A stretch of 39,915 nucleotides of DNA from a virus (IMGVR_UViG_3300023442_000006:1-39915), one strand, 5' to 3'. Counted from the first letter of the stretch, positions 30,145 to 36,831 are shown. Translations and numbers: made by a program. Notes: a model not told the origin generated them from the letters alone.

Positions 30145-32288
30145 TGAGTGACGGCCTCCTGCCGCGCTTGTTCTTTCTCTTTCCCTTCATCGTCTCCCTT
30201 CTGTCCCCCTCCAGCCTGGTTGGTGAAAGCATTTTCCAGGGCGACGGCAGCGATGAGGGCTTCGTTCTGTCCTTGTGCGTACCTTTGAATCCGTAGGATG
30301 GTTTCCGGTGGCAGACTCATGTAGTAGGCGGTCTTCTGGAACTGTCTCACCACCTGAAGGATGGTCTGGTGGTCGTCGATTCCAGGTCGAACGGGGACAT
30401 CATATCCAGGGATTCCTCGTTCTGGATCTCCGATCATGGTTTCGAGGGCGTATTCTGCCCATCGCACATCAAGCTCGAAGATTTCCTTCACCTTGCTGTC
30501 GTCCCCGATCTCCATCGTCTCGAGGATTGCGGCTCTCAACATCGGCGGGAAGGTCATCAGGTTCGGCCCGTACTGAAGGAACTCACCGGCAAAGGCTTGC
30601 TTGGCTGCTGTGGACTTCGGCATCATTTCTGCGGCATCCACGACCACCTTGGCGTCTTCTGCGAGGTCTTCCCCGGAGATCCATCCAGACCATACCAGCT
30701 CGGTTCTGGCAAGCTCTTGAACCATCATGGGGCTCGTCCACGTTCTCTTGATGAGTTGATGAACGTGGCTCCAAAGCACCTGATACGATTCTGCGTGGGA
30801 TTCGATGATTGGCTGATAGAAGTCCAGGTCTCTTTCTCGGAGAAGACCGATGGAGTATCCAGCACGGACGCCGGAAGGGTTCTGTCCCTGCATCGCCTCA
30901 TGTTGAGCGGAGAGGTCTCGCAAGGACTGAAGGTGGAGTTCGTGAGTTCCGAAGAGTCCATTCGGGATATTCGGGAAGGGTTGCCAGGTAGGCACTCCCT
31001 TCTCGGGATCATATTCGTAAACGTCTGCGGAAACGTTCGTGAAGGCGGTCTTGGCGATTGCGGATCCTCTTGGAGAGAGGAGTTTCGGCTTGAGTACGGA
31101 CTTGCGAATATCGGTCAGTTGCCCCTCATTGCTGTTGAGAAGTCTCTGCGGGGAGATCATGTTCTCGACCAGGGACATGGGCCAGAAGGATCCGGGTCGT
31201 TCGATGAAATCGAACTTGACGAGATCGCACCCGTTCAGCCCGAAGGTATAGGAGGGGGAGTCTCCGCTTTCGAGTAGGATTCCGCCGGCTACGACGGCGT
31301 ACACGCCTCGAGGATGTTCTGTTGAAGGAGGTTCGACGTAGGTCTTGAGGATTGCGCTCTTGTCATCGTCGTAGGCCATGACACCTGCGAACCCTTCGTA
31401 TCCAGCTTCAGCAGCCCCACCGGCCATCGAAAGGATCCTGGCCTCGAAGCTGTTCCGTTCCCAAGCGGAGAAGGTTTCCGCGGGGACATAAACTCCCATC
31501 TTGGGCCACCGCTGCCGGATCCAGTTGAGGGATCTTCGTTGAGCGATTAGGTACCACTGAAGGTCGTCGGTGTCCTCTGCGGTGTCAGGGACATAGACCT
31601 CGAAGGGCGAATGGACGGAAATATCCACTTCGCCGCGTCGGACCTTCTTGGAAAGGCCGGCTTTCCGTAGAGACTCCTTGGTCTGTTCGGAGATGGATTC
31701 CGGGGGGATGGTCTCTCCAGATTGGGGGTCGATGAAGAATTCTTCTTCTGGTCCTGCGTTGGGGTTCCAGTAGGGTCGTAGGAACCCGCACCCGGTAATA
31801 GCTGCCCACCGAGCCATTTTCCTGATCTTTCTGGCCCATCGCTTGGTTCGGTAGAGATGCCGGATTGCCCTATCCCCGGCCCTTGCTTCAGCCTTGCTCT
31901 TGTAGTCGCTGTTCTTTGGGCGGACGGTGAAGTCGATTTTCCCGGTGAGGATCTTCACTGCCCGCTGAACGGCGGGCATGATCTTGTTGTCGGTTACGCG
32001 GGTGAGGTTTCGATTGACCGGGATCTGTCCGATCCGGTGTCTTCGGTAGTCCCAATAAATGTGCTGGAACCCGTTGTAATAGGCGAGGTCGAGGAACGCC
32101 CTCCGCATGACGTGATACTTGAGCCCGAAGAGGAGTTCGTTGTTGGCCCTGGTTTCGATTCTGGATAGGAGGAGTCGTTCTTGTTCGGAGAGGTTCTGAT
32201 CGAAGATGGCGGATCTTGACCGTTGCGCTGCGTTGGAGTCGTAACTTTCCAGCAGCCCGAAGCTCGACTGATCTCCTGTGTTGACCAT
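30141..32288 (-). CDS. Portal protein, 715 aa
   Basis: Size and position (after the terminase nuclease, before scaffold and capsid) match podovirus portals. Recognisable features are the N-terminal helices and wing (YYNGFQHIYWDYRRHRIGQI), VNRNLTRVTDNKIMPAVQRA, and later MSLVENMISPQRLLNSNEGQ, plus an acidic stretch and long C-terminal helices. The C-terminus is low complexity (QAGGGQKGDDEGKEKEQARQ). The portal forms the dodecameric ring through which DNA is packaged. ATGA coupling joins it to the next gene. Confidence 0.85.
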   Translation of the reverse strand: MVNTGDQSSFGLLESYDSNAAQRSRSAIFDQNLSEQERLLLSRIETRANNELLFGLKYHVMRRAFLDLAYYNGFQHIYWDYRRHRIGQIPVNRNLTRVTDNKIMPAVQRAVKILTGKIDFTVRPKNSDYKSKAEARAGDRAIRHLYRTKRWARKIRKMARWAAITGCGFLRPYWNPNAGPEEEFFIDPQSGETIPPESISEQTKESLRKAGLSKKVRRGEVDISVHSPFEVYVPDTAEDTDDLQWYLIAQRRSLNWIRQRWPKMGVYVPAETFSAWERNSFEARILSMAGGAAEAGYEGFAGVMAYDDDKSAILKTYVEPPSTEHPRGVYAVVAGGILLESGDSPSYTFGLNGCDLVKFDFIERPGSFWPMSLVENMISPQRLLNSNEGQLTDIRKSVLKPKLLSPRGSAIAKTAFTNVSADVYEYDPEKGVPTWQPFPNIPNGLFGTHELHLQSLRDLSAQHEAMQGQNPSGVRAGYSIGLLRERDLDFYQPIIESHAESYQVLWSHVHQLIKRTWTSPMMVQELARTELVWSGWISGEDLAEDAKVVVDAAEMMPKSTAAKQAFAGEFLQYGPNLMTFPPMLRAAILETMEIGDDSKVKEIFELDVRWAEYALETMIGDPERGIPGYDVPVRPGIDDHQTILQVVRQFQKTAYYMSLPPETILRIQRYAQGQNEALIAAVALENAFTNQAGGGQKGDDEGKEKEQARQEAVTQ

Positions 32289-32289
32289 T

Positions 32290-32547
32290 TCAGTTGATGA
32301 TCATTCCGCCGTCTGGGACGTAGTTTGGGTCATAGACGCCGGAAAGCTCATCGGGCGGTCCGACTCCCCTTTCGCGCCCGTCCGAATCACTCTCCGGCTT
32401 ATGGTTGCGAAGTTCAGAAACTTTCTTCGCAAGGATGAGTTTCATGGCGGTTTCCGACTGTTTTCGCGCTTGGACTGCGGTAAATGCCATGACCAGCGAC
32501 TGAAGGACCGCCATGACTGCGACGATGATGAGGGGGAGTTCTGTCAT
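32290..32547 (-). CDS. Small membrane-anchored protein, 85 aa
   Basis: An N-terminal transmembrane helix (LPLIIVAVMAVLQSLVMAFT) is followed by a helix (KQSETAMKLILAKKVSELRN) and a hydrophilic acidic tail ending GGMIIN. It is unusual to find a membrane protein between the terminase nuclease and portal genes. Its ATG overlaps the nuclease stop as ATGA, and its TGA lies one base before the portal ATG. A holin or superinfection-exclusion role is possible, but nothing shows it. Confidence 0.6.
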   Translation of the reverse strand: MTELPLIIVAVMAVLQSLVMAFTAVQARKQSETAMKLILAKKVSELRNHKPESDSDGRERGVGPPDELSGVYDPNYVPDGGMIIN

Positions 32548-33338
32548 TGGTACAGCGAGAATACCGAATCAGGTACTTCCTCCCAAGGGTCTTTTGGTCT
32601 TCCAACTTCGTTGGTTCTCTGGATGATCTTCCTCCAGGTCTCCGCTCTCCTGGCTTTCTTCCTATCAGGAGGAGGGATTTCCTTCGGATCCTTTCCTGTG
32701 AACCGAATTCCGAAGGTTTCCCTTGCGGCGTAGAAGGCGAAGGCGGCAGCCATGAGAACGTCGTCGTGGGCACCCTCGTTCGTCTTCGGTCTTCCTCGAT
32801 CATCCAGCACCCAAGTAAGCCCCTCGTTACAGAAGAGGCTGTCGTGGATTGGGGTTACCTGGGTGACGGCAGCGCGAAGGATATCGACCAGCATGGCCTT
32901 CGACCCGCCGCCCATCGTTGCGGAAGAGGTCGTGATGCCGTACTCATACCTGGGTTTGCTGGCGACTTTCCGTTTGTCTGGTGCGTATCTCTGCTGGAAG
33001 ATGTTGGAGTATTCGAAGTCGTGGAGGAGTCGTTTGATGACGACTAGGCCGTGGTTGTTCTTCTCAGGGGCGAGGAGTGCGTTGTTGTAGTACTGCCCGA
33101 GGACGGCCATTTCTTCAGCGAAGGGCCACGGGTCGATGCGTCCATGCCAGGTAGCAACATGCTCCATGGTTCTACCGTTGATGACGAATCCAACGGAGAA
33201 GTCTCCTCCGCCCCTGGATCCTTCGGTGACCTTTCCTTCAGCCACGTCGATTCCGATGACATAGAGTTCATGCGGTTCAGGCCCTTTCCAGATCCTCAGA
33301 TCCCCTCTCGGATCGGGCTCGAACTTGAATCTACTCAT
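32544..33338 (-). CDS. Terminase large subunit, nuclease half (separate ORF)
   Basis: This is the RNase H-like headful nuclease domain of the large terminase. It has D31 in VIGIDVAEGK, E92 in APEKNNHG and D192/D193 in GAHDDVLMAAAFAF, the three metal-binding acidic positions of terminase nucleases. It starts MSRFKFEPDPRGDLRIWKGP, which is the linker that normally follows the ATPase domain. There is no Walker motif. Together with the 34282-35052 gene it makes one complete large terminase in two polypeptides. It overlaps the end of the small-terminase gene by 8 bases. Confidence 0.85.
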   Translation of the reverse strand: MSRFKFEPDPRGDLRIWKGPEPHELYVIGIDVAEGKVTEGSRGGGDFSVGFVINGRTMEHVATWHGRIDPWPFAEEMAVLGQYYNNALLAPEKNNHGLVVIKRLLHDFEYSNIFQQRYAPDKRKVASKPRYEYGITTSSATMGGGSKAMLVDILRAAVTQVTPIHDSLFCNEGLTWVLDDRGRPKTNEGAHDDVLMAAAFAFYAARETFGIRFTGKDPKEIPPPDRKKARRAETWRKIIQRTNEVGRPKDPWEEVPDSVFSLYQ

Positions 33339-33831
33339 CGACTTCCCTGATCTTCGCCTTTCCGGCGATCAAGCGAACGGCTTCGGTCTTCGTACAACGT
33401 GCCCGCTTCATCAGGAACATGAGGAGATCATGTTCGGAGGGGTCGTTCTTGCCGGCGTTCTTCCGTCCTTGCTGGGAGAACAGAGGATCGAATCGTTCGC
33501 AGAACATCTTCATGTGAGGAGCGGACCCATCGAGGGCCTTCTCCAGCATGGTGGAATAGACGTTCTGGAGTTGAGACCGAAGGAATCGGTTTCGATTCTT
33601 GGCGATCCAGTCCTGGAATGCTGGATCCTGAAGCCAGTCGAAGATCGTCTCGAAGGGAACGTCGATGGCCTTGCTGATGGTCCGCAGTGATTGCGGCTTC
33701 TCCTGTGTGGAGACATATCGGAGGTAACGGTAGTGTCCCTCCTTCGGTCGGAATCCGAGTTCCCCGATGGTGACATCCTGAGGGAAAAGGATTTCCTTCA
33801 TGTTCATGCTCTTGGGGTCATTCAGGGCCAT
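33331..33831 (-). CDS. Terminase small subunit candidate, 166 aa
   Basis: Residues about 48-69 (SLRTISKAIDVPFETIFDWL) form a helix-turn-helix, followed by DPAFQDWIAKNRNRF and a helical region with EKALDGSAPHMKMFCERFDP. This is the usual arrangement of TerS/phBC6A51-like small terminase proteins, which recognise phage DNA and stimulate the ATPase. It lies between the ATPase and nuclease halves of the large terminase. The start is inside the end of the zinc-finger gene (14-base overlap). Confidence 0.7.
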   Translation of the reverse strand: MALNDPKSMNMKEILFPQDVTIGELGFRPKEGHYRYLRYVSTQEKPQSLRTISKAIDVPFETIFDWLQDPAFQDWIAKNRNRFLRSQLQNVYSTMLEKALDGSAPHMKMFCERFDPLFSQQGRKNAGKNDPSEHDLLMFLMKRARCTKTEAVRLIAGKAKIREVDE

Positions 33832-34048
33832 AGATGGTTCTTTCCTCCCGGATCATCTGTTTCATCTGATTGATGAGGCCTTCCGTGAAGAAGACTTCGC
33901 CGTCTTGCGCGATGGCGGACTTCATCTGACAGTCTGGACATTCGATGGGGCCACCATCGAAGGTTCTGCTGATGGAGAAGAAGTTCCTCCCGCAGAACCA
34001 GCATTCTGCTTTCCTCAGCCAGAGTCGTGCCCCGGCGTCGTAGTCCAT
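33818..34048 (-). CDS. Zinc-finger protein, 76 aa
   Basis: Two CxxC pairs (C16/C19 in ECWFCGR, C37/C40 in ECPDCQ) form a zinc ribbon, followed by a helix (FFTEGLINQMKQMIREERTI). The frame is open to 34165, but ATG 34048 lies one base after the upstream stop. The protein could bind DNA or mediate protein contacts in packaging, given its position between the terminase halves. No family is recognised. Confidence 0.6.
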   Translation of the reverse strand: MDYDAGARLWLRKAECWFCGRNFFSISRTFDGGPIECPDCQMKSAIAQDGEVFFTEGLINQMKQMIREERTIYGPE

Positions 34049-34049
34049 T

Positions 34050-34268
34050 TCAGCCCTTCTTGGGCGTCCCGTCCATCTTCTGGATCGGGGCTCCGGCCAC
34101 GCCGGAGGTAGAGATCGGGGCACTGGGTGCGCTTCCGGGGTTCGCCGCGGGATTGACGCCGCCAACCCACCGGACGTTTCCGTGCGCTCCTCCAGTTCCG
34201 GCGATGCTCTGCGTCTCGAAGCACTTGTTCGGTCCGTTCTCGCCTTGATTCCCGTCCTTCAACATCAT
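34050..34268 (-). CDS. Hypothetical Gly/Ala/Pro-rich protein, 72 aa
   Basis: The first two codons are ATG ATG, preceded by AGGAGGGGGCAGAGG, a clear ribosome site that overlaps the stop of the ATPase gene. The product (MMLKDGNQGENGPNKCFETQ, then GGAHGNVRWVGGVNPAANPG) is low-complexity, with no recognisable fold. It is the first of three genes between the two halves of the large terminase. It may encode a small structural or disordered protein. Confidence 0.45.
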   Translation of the reverse strand: MMLKDGNQGENGPNKCFETQSIAGTGGAHGNVRWVGGVNPAANPGSAPSAPISTSGVAGAPIQKMDGTPKKG

Positions 34269-34281
34269 CCTCTGCCCCCTC

Positions 34282-35052
34282 CTAGAGGCTGGTTTTCAGT
34301 AGCCTACCGCGGAAGCGTGGTCGGCAAACATGACTTTTCTGGATTTTCTGAAGGGATGGGATGTTCAACACCGGTCTTCCCAGCATCAAACGGAACTCTC
34401 CCTTCACTCTGACCGCGACTTCCGCGTCGTCACGGTACAAGGAAGCTGCCTTCTTGATCTCTTCCCTGGGCAGGTACTTGTTGTCCGTCATAGACATGGT
34501 GACGATCTCGAAATCCGGGTCGTCCGTGCGGTAAACCCTCTGATAGAGCCAAGCAGAGCCATTTACGGGAGTGAGAGTCCCCCACACCTGCCCGGCATGG
34601 TCGATACAACGAGTCCAGGTCTCCTTGAAGACATCGAAAGGCGGCTCCTCATCGAACCAAGCCCCGTCCAGGTCTTCCCCCTGGAACTTCTTCCGCTTGC
34701 TGTCACAGCTCTTGAGCCAACAACGACTCCCCGTTGGCAAATATGTGAACACCGCCTTCCCCCCGTTGTAGACCCAGTCCCGATGCTCCTGGCCCAGGTA
34801 CTTCATCATCTTCTCCTTGAGGATCACCGCAAGCGGGAAGTCCAGAGCCACCGCCCAATACTTGCCCTTGTCAGGAAACACCCGGCCAAAGAGCGGGTCA
34901 TAACCGATCAGACGACTCGCCATCTTCCACGAACCACACTCCGTCTTCCCAGAACGGTTCGCTCCAATCGCCCAAGGGCTCTTCCGATCACTCGCCAGAA
35001 ACCGCTCCTGCCACTTCAAAGGCCGAAAGTCCAGGAACGCGCTCGACTCCAT
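34282..35052 (-). CDS. Terminase large subunit, ATPase half (separate ORF)
   Basis: This is the packaging-motor ATPase: Walker A GANRSGKTE (residues 30-38), Walker B LDGAWFDEE (128-136, D134 with E135 catalytic) and the coupling motif GTLTP (158-162). It ends after KGEFRLMLGRP and a short basic tail, at 256 aa. Whole large terminases are 400-600 aa and carry a C-terminal nuclease; here that domain is a separate gene at 32544-33338. The ATG lies 13 bases after GGAGG, about 95 bases downstream of a sigma70-like promoter. Confidence 0.9.
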   Translation of the reverse strand: MESSAFLDFRPLKWQERFLASDRKSPWAIGANRSGKTECGSWKMASRLIGYDPLFGRVFPDKGKYWAVALDFPLAVILKEKMMKYLGQEHRDWVYNGGKAVFTYLPTGSRCWLKSCDSKRKKFQGEDLDGAWFDEEPPFDVFKETWTRCIDHAGQVWGTLTPVNGSAWLYQRVYRTDDPDFEIVTMSMTDNKYLPREEIKKAASLYRDDAEVAVRVKGEFRLMLGRPVLNIPSLQKIQKSHVCRPRFRGRLLKTSL

Positions 35053-35154
35053 GAGAACTCAGAGACCTCCACAGAGAAACGGGCGACGCCAGGCTCGCTC
35101 TCCAGCGCCGCCCTCTCGATTCCTCTTCCCCGTTCCCGGTTCGGACATGAACAC

Positions 35155-35184
35155 AGAATAGAACCTTCCCACCACCACCGTCAA
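35155..35184 (-). promoter_or_regulatory. Sigma70-like promoter nearest the terminase
   Basis: On the minus strand, TTGACG (35179-35184), an 18-base spacer and TATTCT (35155-35160). Transcription would begin near 35148, giving a leader of about 95 bases before the ATPase ATG. The TTGACGG core is shared with the promoter at 6951-6979. Confidence 0.5.
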
Positions 35185-35402
35185 CCACAACTTCCCACCA
35201 GAAGCACAGAAACATGCCTAGAAGACACGATCAGATTCAACCTGACCCAAACCACTCCTAGACCAAGAAATCCCCTACAAGACAGCGAAATCAAGCCTCA
35301 GAGATAAACAAGAGAAATACCAAGACCCAACTCAACCAGACCTGATATACCCCACAACATCTACGATTATCCATATATCCATACCTGACTAAAAAGAGAA
35401 TA

Positions 35403-35438
35403 CCCCCCTTTCCCCCCCCACACCCCCCCTATACCCCC
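35403..35438 (-). other. Potential G-quadruplex (four G-runs on the minus strand)
   Basis: The plus strand has C-runs of 6, 8, 7 and 5 (35403-35408, 35412-35419, 35423-35429, 35434-35438), so the minus strand reads four G-runs separated by loops of 3-4 bases. This exceeds the usual G4 rule (four runs of at least three G, loops 1-7). It lies in the likely leader of the packaging mRNA and in an otherwise AT-rich island. Confidence 0.6.
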
Positions 35439-35481
35439 TAAGAGAAAATTCAGAATTGAAGGGTGTAGACTAAATCATGTC

Positions 35482-35502
35482 TCAATAAGACCTCCTTATT
35501 GA
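35482..35502. repeat. Perfect 8-bp inverted repeat with 5-base spacer
   Basis: TCAATAAG and CTTATTGA (35482-35489 and 35495-35502) flank ACCTC. It could be an operator for a dimeric regulator or an RNA hairpin whose loop on the minus strand (GAGGT) resembles a ribosome site. It lies eight bases from the first of the three spaced repeats. Confidence 0.55.
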
Positions 35503-35509
35503 TATGTTG

Positions 35510-35656
35510 TAGGTGAATTTTAGACCTCTTATAGACGTATCTCCTTACTACATAATGCCTATATAGAAAATCATATAGGTGAATCCTAGCAATTACTCTA
35601 CTCATACCCACTACACTTTCAAACTCTAAGTACCGTTATAGGTGAAGTTTTAGACC
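35510..35656. repeat. Three iteron-like repeats spaced 66 and 63 bp
   Basis: TAGGTGAA occurs at 35510, 35576 and 35639. Copies 1 and 3 continue as TAGGTGAATTTTAGACC and TAGGTGAAGTTTTAGACC; copy 2 continues with TCCTAG. The spacing of 63-66 bp is close to six helical turns, so the copies would lie on the same DNA face. On the minus strand each contains TTCACCTA(T/C)A, which gives a -10-like box. Confidence 0.6.
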
Positions 35657-35734
35657 AGTTTAGTAGAAACTCACAAATCCGTGGTATTCTAAACCCCCTA
35701 ATAGAAAGGAAATATATAAAACTTTAAAAGGTCC

Positions 35735-35763
35735 GGGAACTTTTGGGACTTTTTGGGAAACTT
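35735..35763. repeat. Three short tandem copies of a GGGA(A)CTTTT-like motif
   Basis: The plus strand reads GGGAACTTTT, GGGACTTTTT and GGGAAACTT in direct succession. The cores resemble the GGAACTT -35 element of many ECF sigma promoters, but they point away from the late genes, so that reading is weak. Confidence 0.4.
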
Positions 35764-35776
35764 ACACTAAATCCAA

Positions 35777-35805
35777 CTCATACACACACAATATCACCAT
35801 GTCAA
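35777..35805 (-). promoter_or_regulatory. Sigma70-like promoter at the upstream end of the island
   Basis: On the minus strand, a perfect TTGACA (35800-35805), a 17-base spacer and TATGAG (35777-35782). Transcription would start near 35770 and run through the repeats and G-runs to the terminase, a leader of about 700 bases. Confidence 0.5.
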
Positions 35806-35856
35806 ATTCCAATAAATCAACGTTCTAAAAAGAAATCTCCTAAACTCTCTATGTAT

Positions 35857-36342
35857 TTATACCACTTCAAGAACTTGTAAATCAACACAGCGCCGGATAT
35901 CTCCATATGAACTCCAATTCCATACCCTCAAGAGATGACGGTAGGGACTCCAAGAGGGAGACGCCCGCCCGCGCGGAACCGCACCCCCCCCCTCGCGTTT
36001 TCTTGCGGGTGGCGGCCGGGTCAACCGCTCCAGCGCATCCTCGTGACGGGCCTGCTCCGGGGCCTGCTCCGCCTGCTCCCGCGCCTGCTCCGGGGCGGGT
36101 CCGGGCCCTCGCCTCCAGGTCGCCGCCTGCTCCTGCTCCTGCCGGCGAGCCTGCTCCGGGGACGGGCCCGGGCCGGGTGACGGGCCGCGACTGCTACGCC
36201 TCCGGGCCCGGGTCTCCGGGTCTCCGGGTGACGGGTCTCCGGGTGACGGGTCTCCGGGTGACGGGGGACGGGCCGACCAGTCCTCGATGCTGGGGCTCCA
36301 GGCCGGGCCGCCCGAGCTCCAGCGGAGGGCCCCCGTAGGCAT
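35857..36342 (-). CDS. Low-complexity ORF of doubtful coding status, 161 aa
   Basis: The frame reads Pro/Gly/Asp repeats (three SPGDP units), then Glu/Gln/Ala-rich sequence (PEQAREQAEQAPEQA) and an Arg/Pro-rich region. It ends in AT-rich DNA. High G/C at codon third positions is compatible with coding, and the 15-bp repeats keep the frame. Against this, no ribosome site precedes ATG 36342, a strong hairpin lies just upstream, and the opposite strand is also open. It may be a disordered protein or a non-coding GC-rich spacer. Confidence 0.25.
   Translation of the reverse strand: MPTGALRWSSGGPAWSPSIEDWSARPPSPGDPSPGDPSPGDPETRARRRSSRGPSPGPGPSPEQARRQEQEQAATWRRGPGPAPEQAREQAEQAPEQARHEDALERLTRPPPARKREGGGAVPRGRASPSWSPYRHLLRVWNWSSYGDIRRCVDLQVLEVV
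36221..36265. repeat. Perfect 15-bp tandem triplication
   Basis: Three identical, adjacent copies of TCTCCGGGTGACGGG (36221-36235, 36236-36250, 36251-36265), with a partial copy (TCTCCGGG) at 36213-36220. A 15-bp unit keeps the frame and would encode SPGDP repeats on the minus strand. It is a likely site of slippage variation. Confidence 0.85.
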
Positions 36343-36347
36343 GGCAC

Positions 36348-36380
36348 GGCCCCGCGTTGCGGTAACGCTGACGCGGGGCC
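36348..36380 (-). terminator. Strong GC hairpin after the sigma factor gene
   Basis: GGCCCCGCGT (36348-36357) pairs perfectly with ACGCGGGGCC (36371-36380) around a 13-base loop that can itself pair (GCG with CGC). It begins 16 bases downstream of the sigma stop. No T-run follows on the minus strand, so it may be a Rho-dependent, attenuating or mRNA-stabilising structure rather than an intrinsic terminator. Confidence 0.5.
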
Positions 36381-36396
36381 GACGGGGGGGGCTGAA

Positions 36397-36831
36397 TCAG
36401 CCGGACACACCCAGAGCAGCGCGGAGCTTGCTAATGGCGCGGTGTCGGCGGACGCGGACGCGTGAGGGATCGCCGGTCCGAGGATGGAAGACTGCGGCGA
36501 TCTCAGCGGGTGAGAGGATGTCGGCGGCTATCTGCCGGATTTCCCGGACGCGATCGGCGGCCTCCTGCCGTCGGCACCGGACATCCTCGATGTCGGCTTG
36601 ATGCTGGACGGCCTCTGGGTAGCGGCGGACCGCCACGACATGGCGGCGGTGCCGGTCAGCGCAAATCCGCCGAGCGACAACCGCCACCCAGGCGCGAGGC
36701 CGGGAGGGCGGCGAGGGCCGGTCGAGGAGCCTGGAGACGGCTTCGGCGGCCGCGTCCTCGGGGTCCGCCGCGTCAGGGTAGGAGGCGAGGGCGGACCTGG
36801 CCGCGGCGAGGAGAGCGGCGTAATCCATCAT
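36397..36831 (-). CDS. ECF/sigma-70-like RNA polymerase sigma factor, 144 aa
   Basis: The first half resembles sigma region 2 (ALASYPDAADPEDAAAEAVS, RAWVAVVARRICADRHRRH, compare PRAWL..VARN..RDHLRR in ECF factors). The C-terminal part has a region-4 helix-turn-helix pattern (LSPAEIAAVFHPRTGDPSRV, then RRHRAISKLRAAL, compare LSYAEIA...GTVKSRLHRAR..LR). ECF factors have these two regions joined by a short linker. It would redirect host RNA polymerase. The ATG overlaps the upstream TGA, with GGAGGAAGA before it. It lies just upstream of the AT-rich island and late genes. At 144 aa it is shorter than the usual 170-200 aa. Confidence 0.6.
   Translation of the reverse strand: MMDYAALLAAARSALASYPDAADPEDAAAEAVSRLLDRPSPPSRPRAWVAVVARRICADRHRRHVVAVRRYPEAVQHQADIEDVRCRRQEAADRVREIRQIAADILSPAEIAAVFHPRTGDPSRVRVRRHRAISKLRAALGVSG

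Larger units (their letters stand above)
35053..35856 (-). other. AT-rich non-coding island upstream of the packaging genes
   Basis: About 800 bases have no credible gene in either direction. From about 35215 the composition drops sharply in GC relative to the rest of the window, and the plus strand is poor in G. It contains three spaced repeats, an inverted repeat, G-runs, a triplicated short motif and two sigma70-like promoters, each listed separately. It is a candidate regulatory hub or replication origin. Confidence 0.75.

Noticed and set aside
32544-35052. Split intein or self-splicing intron joining the terminase halves
   Set aside because: No intein-type Cys/Ser start or HNH/LAGLIDADG motif seen; the intervening DNA carries three intact genes, including a TerS candidate. 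RNA data would still be decisive.
34988-35215. Minus-strand 75-aa ORF overlapping the terminase start
   Set aside because: Runs 65 bases into the ATPase gene in another frame, Gly/Val/Trp-rich from the skewed leader, and lies over the promoter.
35053-36400. tRNA genes or CRISPR array in the non-coding region
   Set aside because: No cloverleaf with acceptor, D and T arms was found, and the repeats are only three short copies without spacers of CRISPR type.
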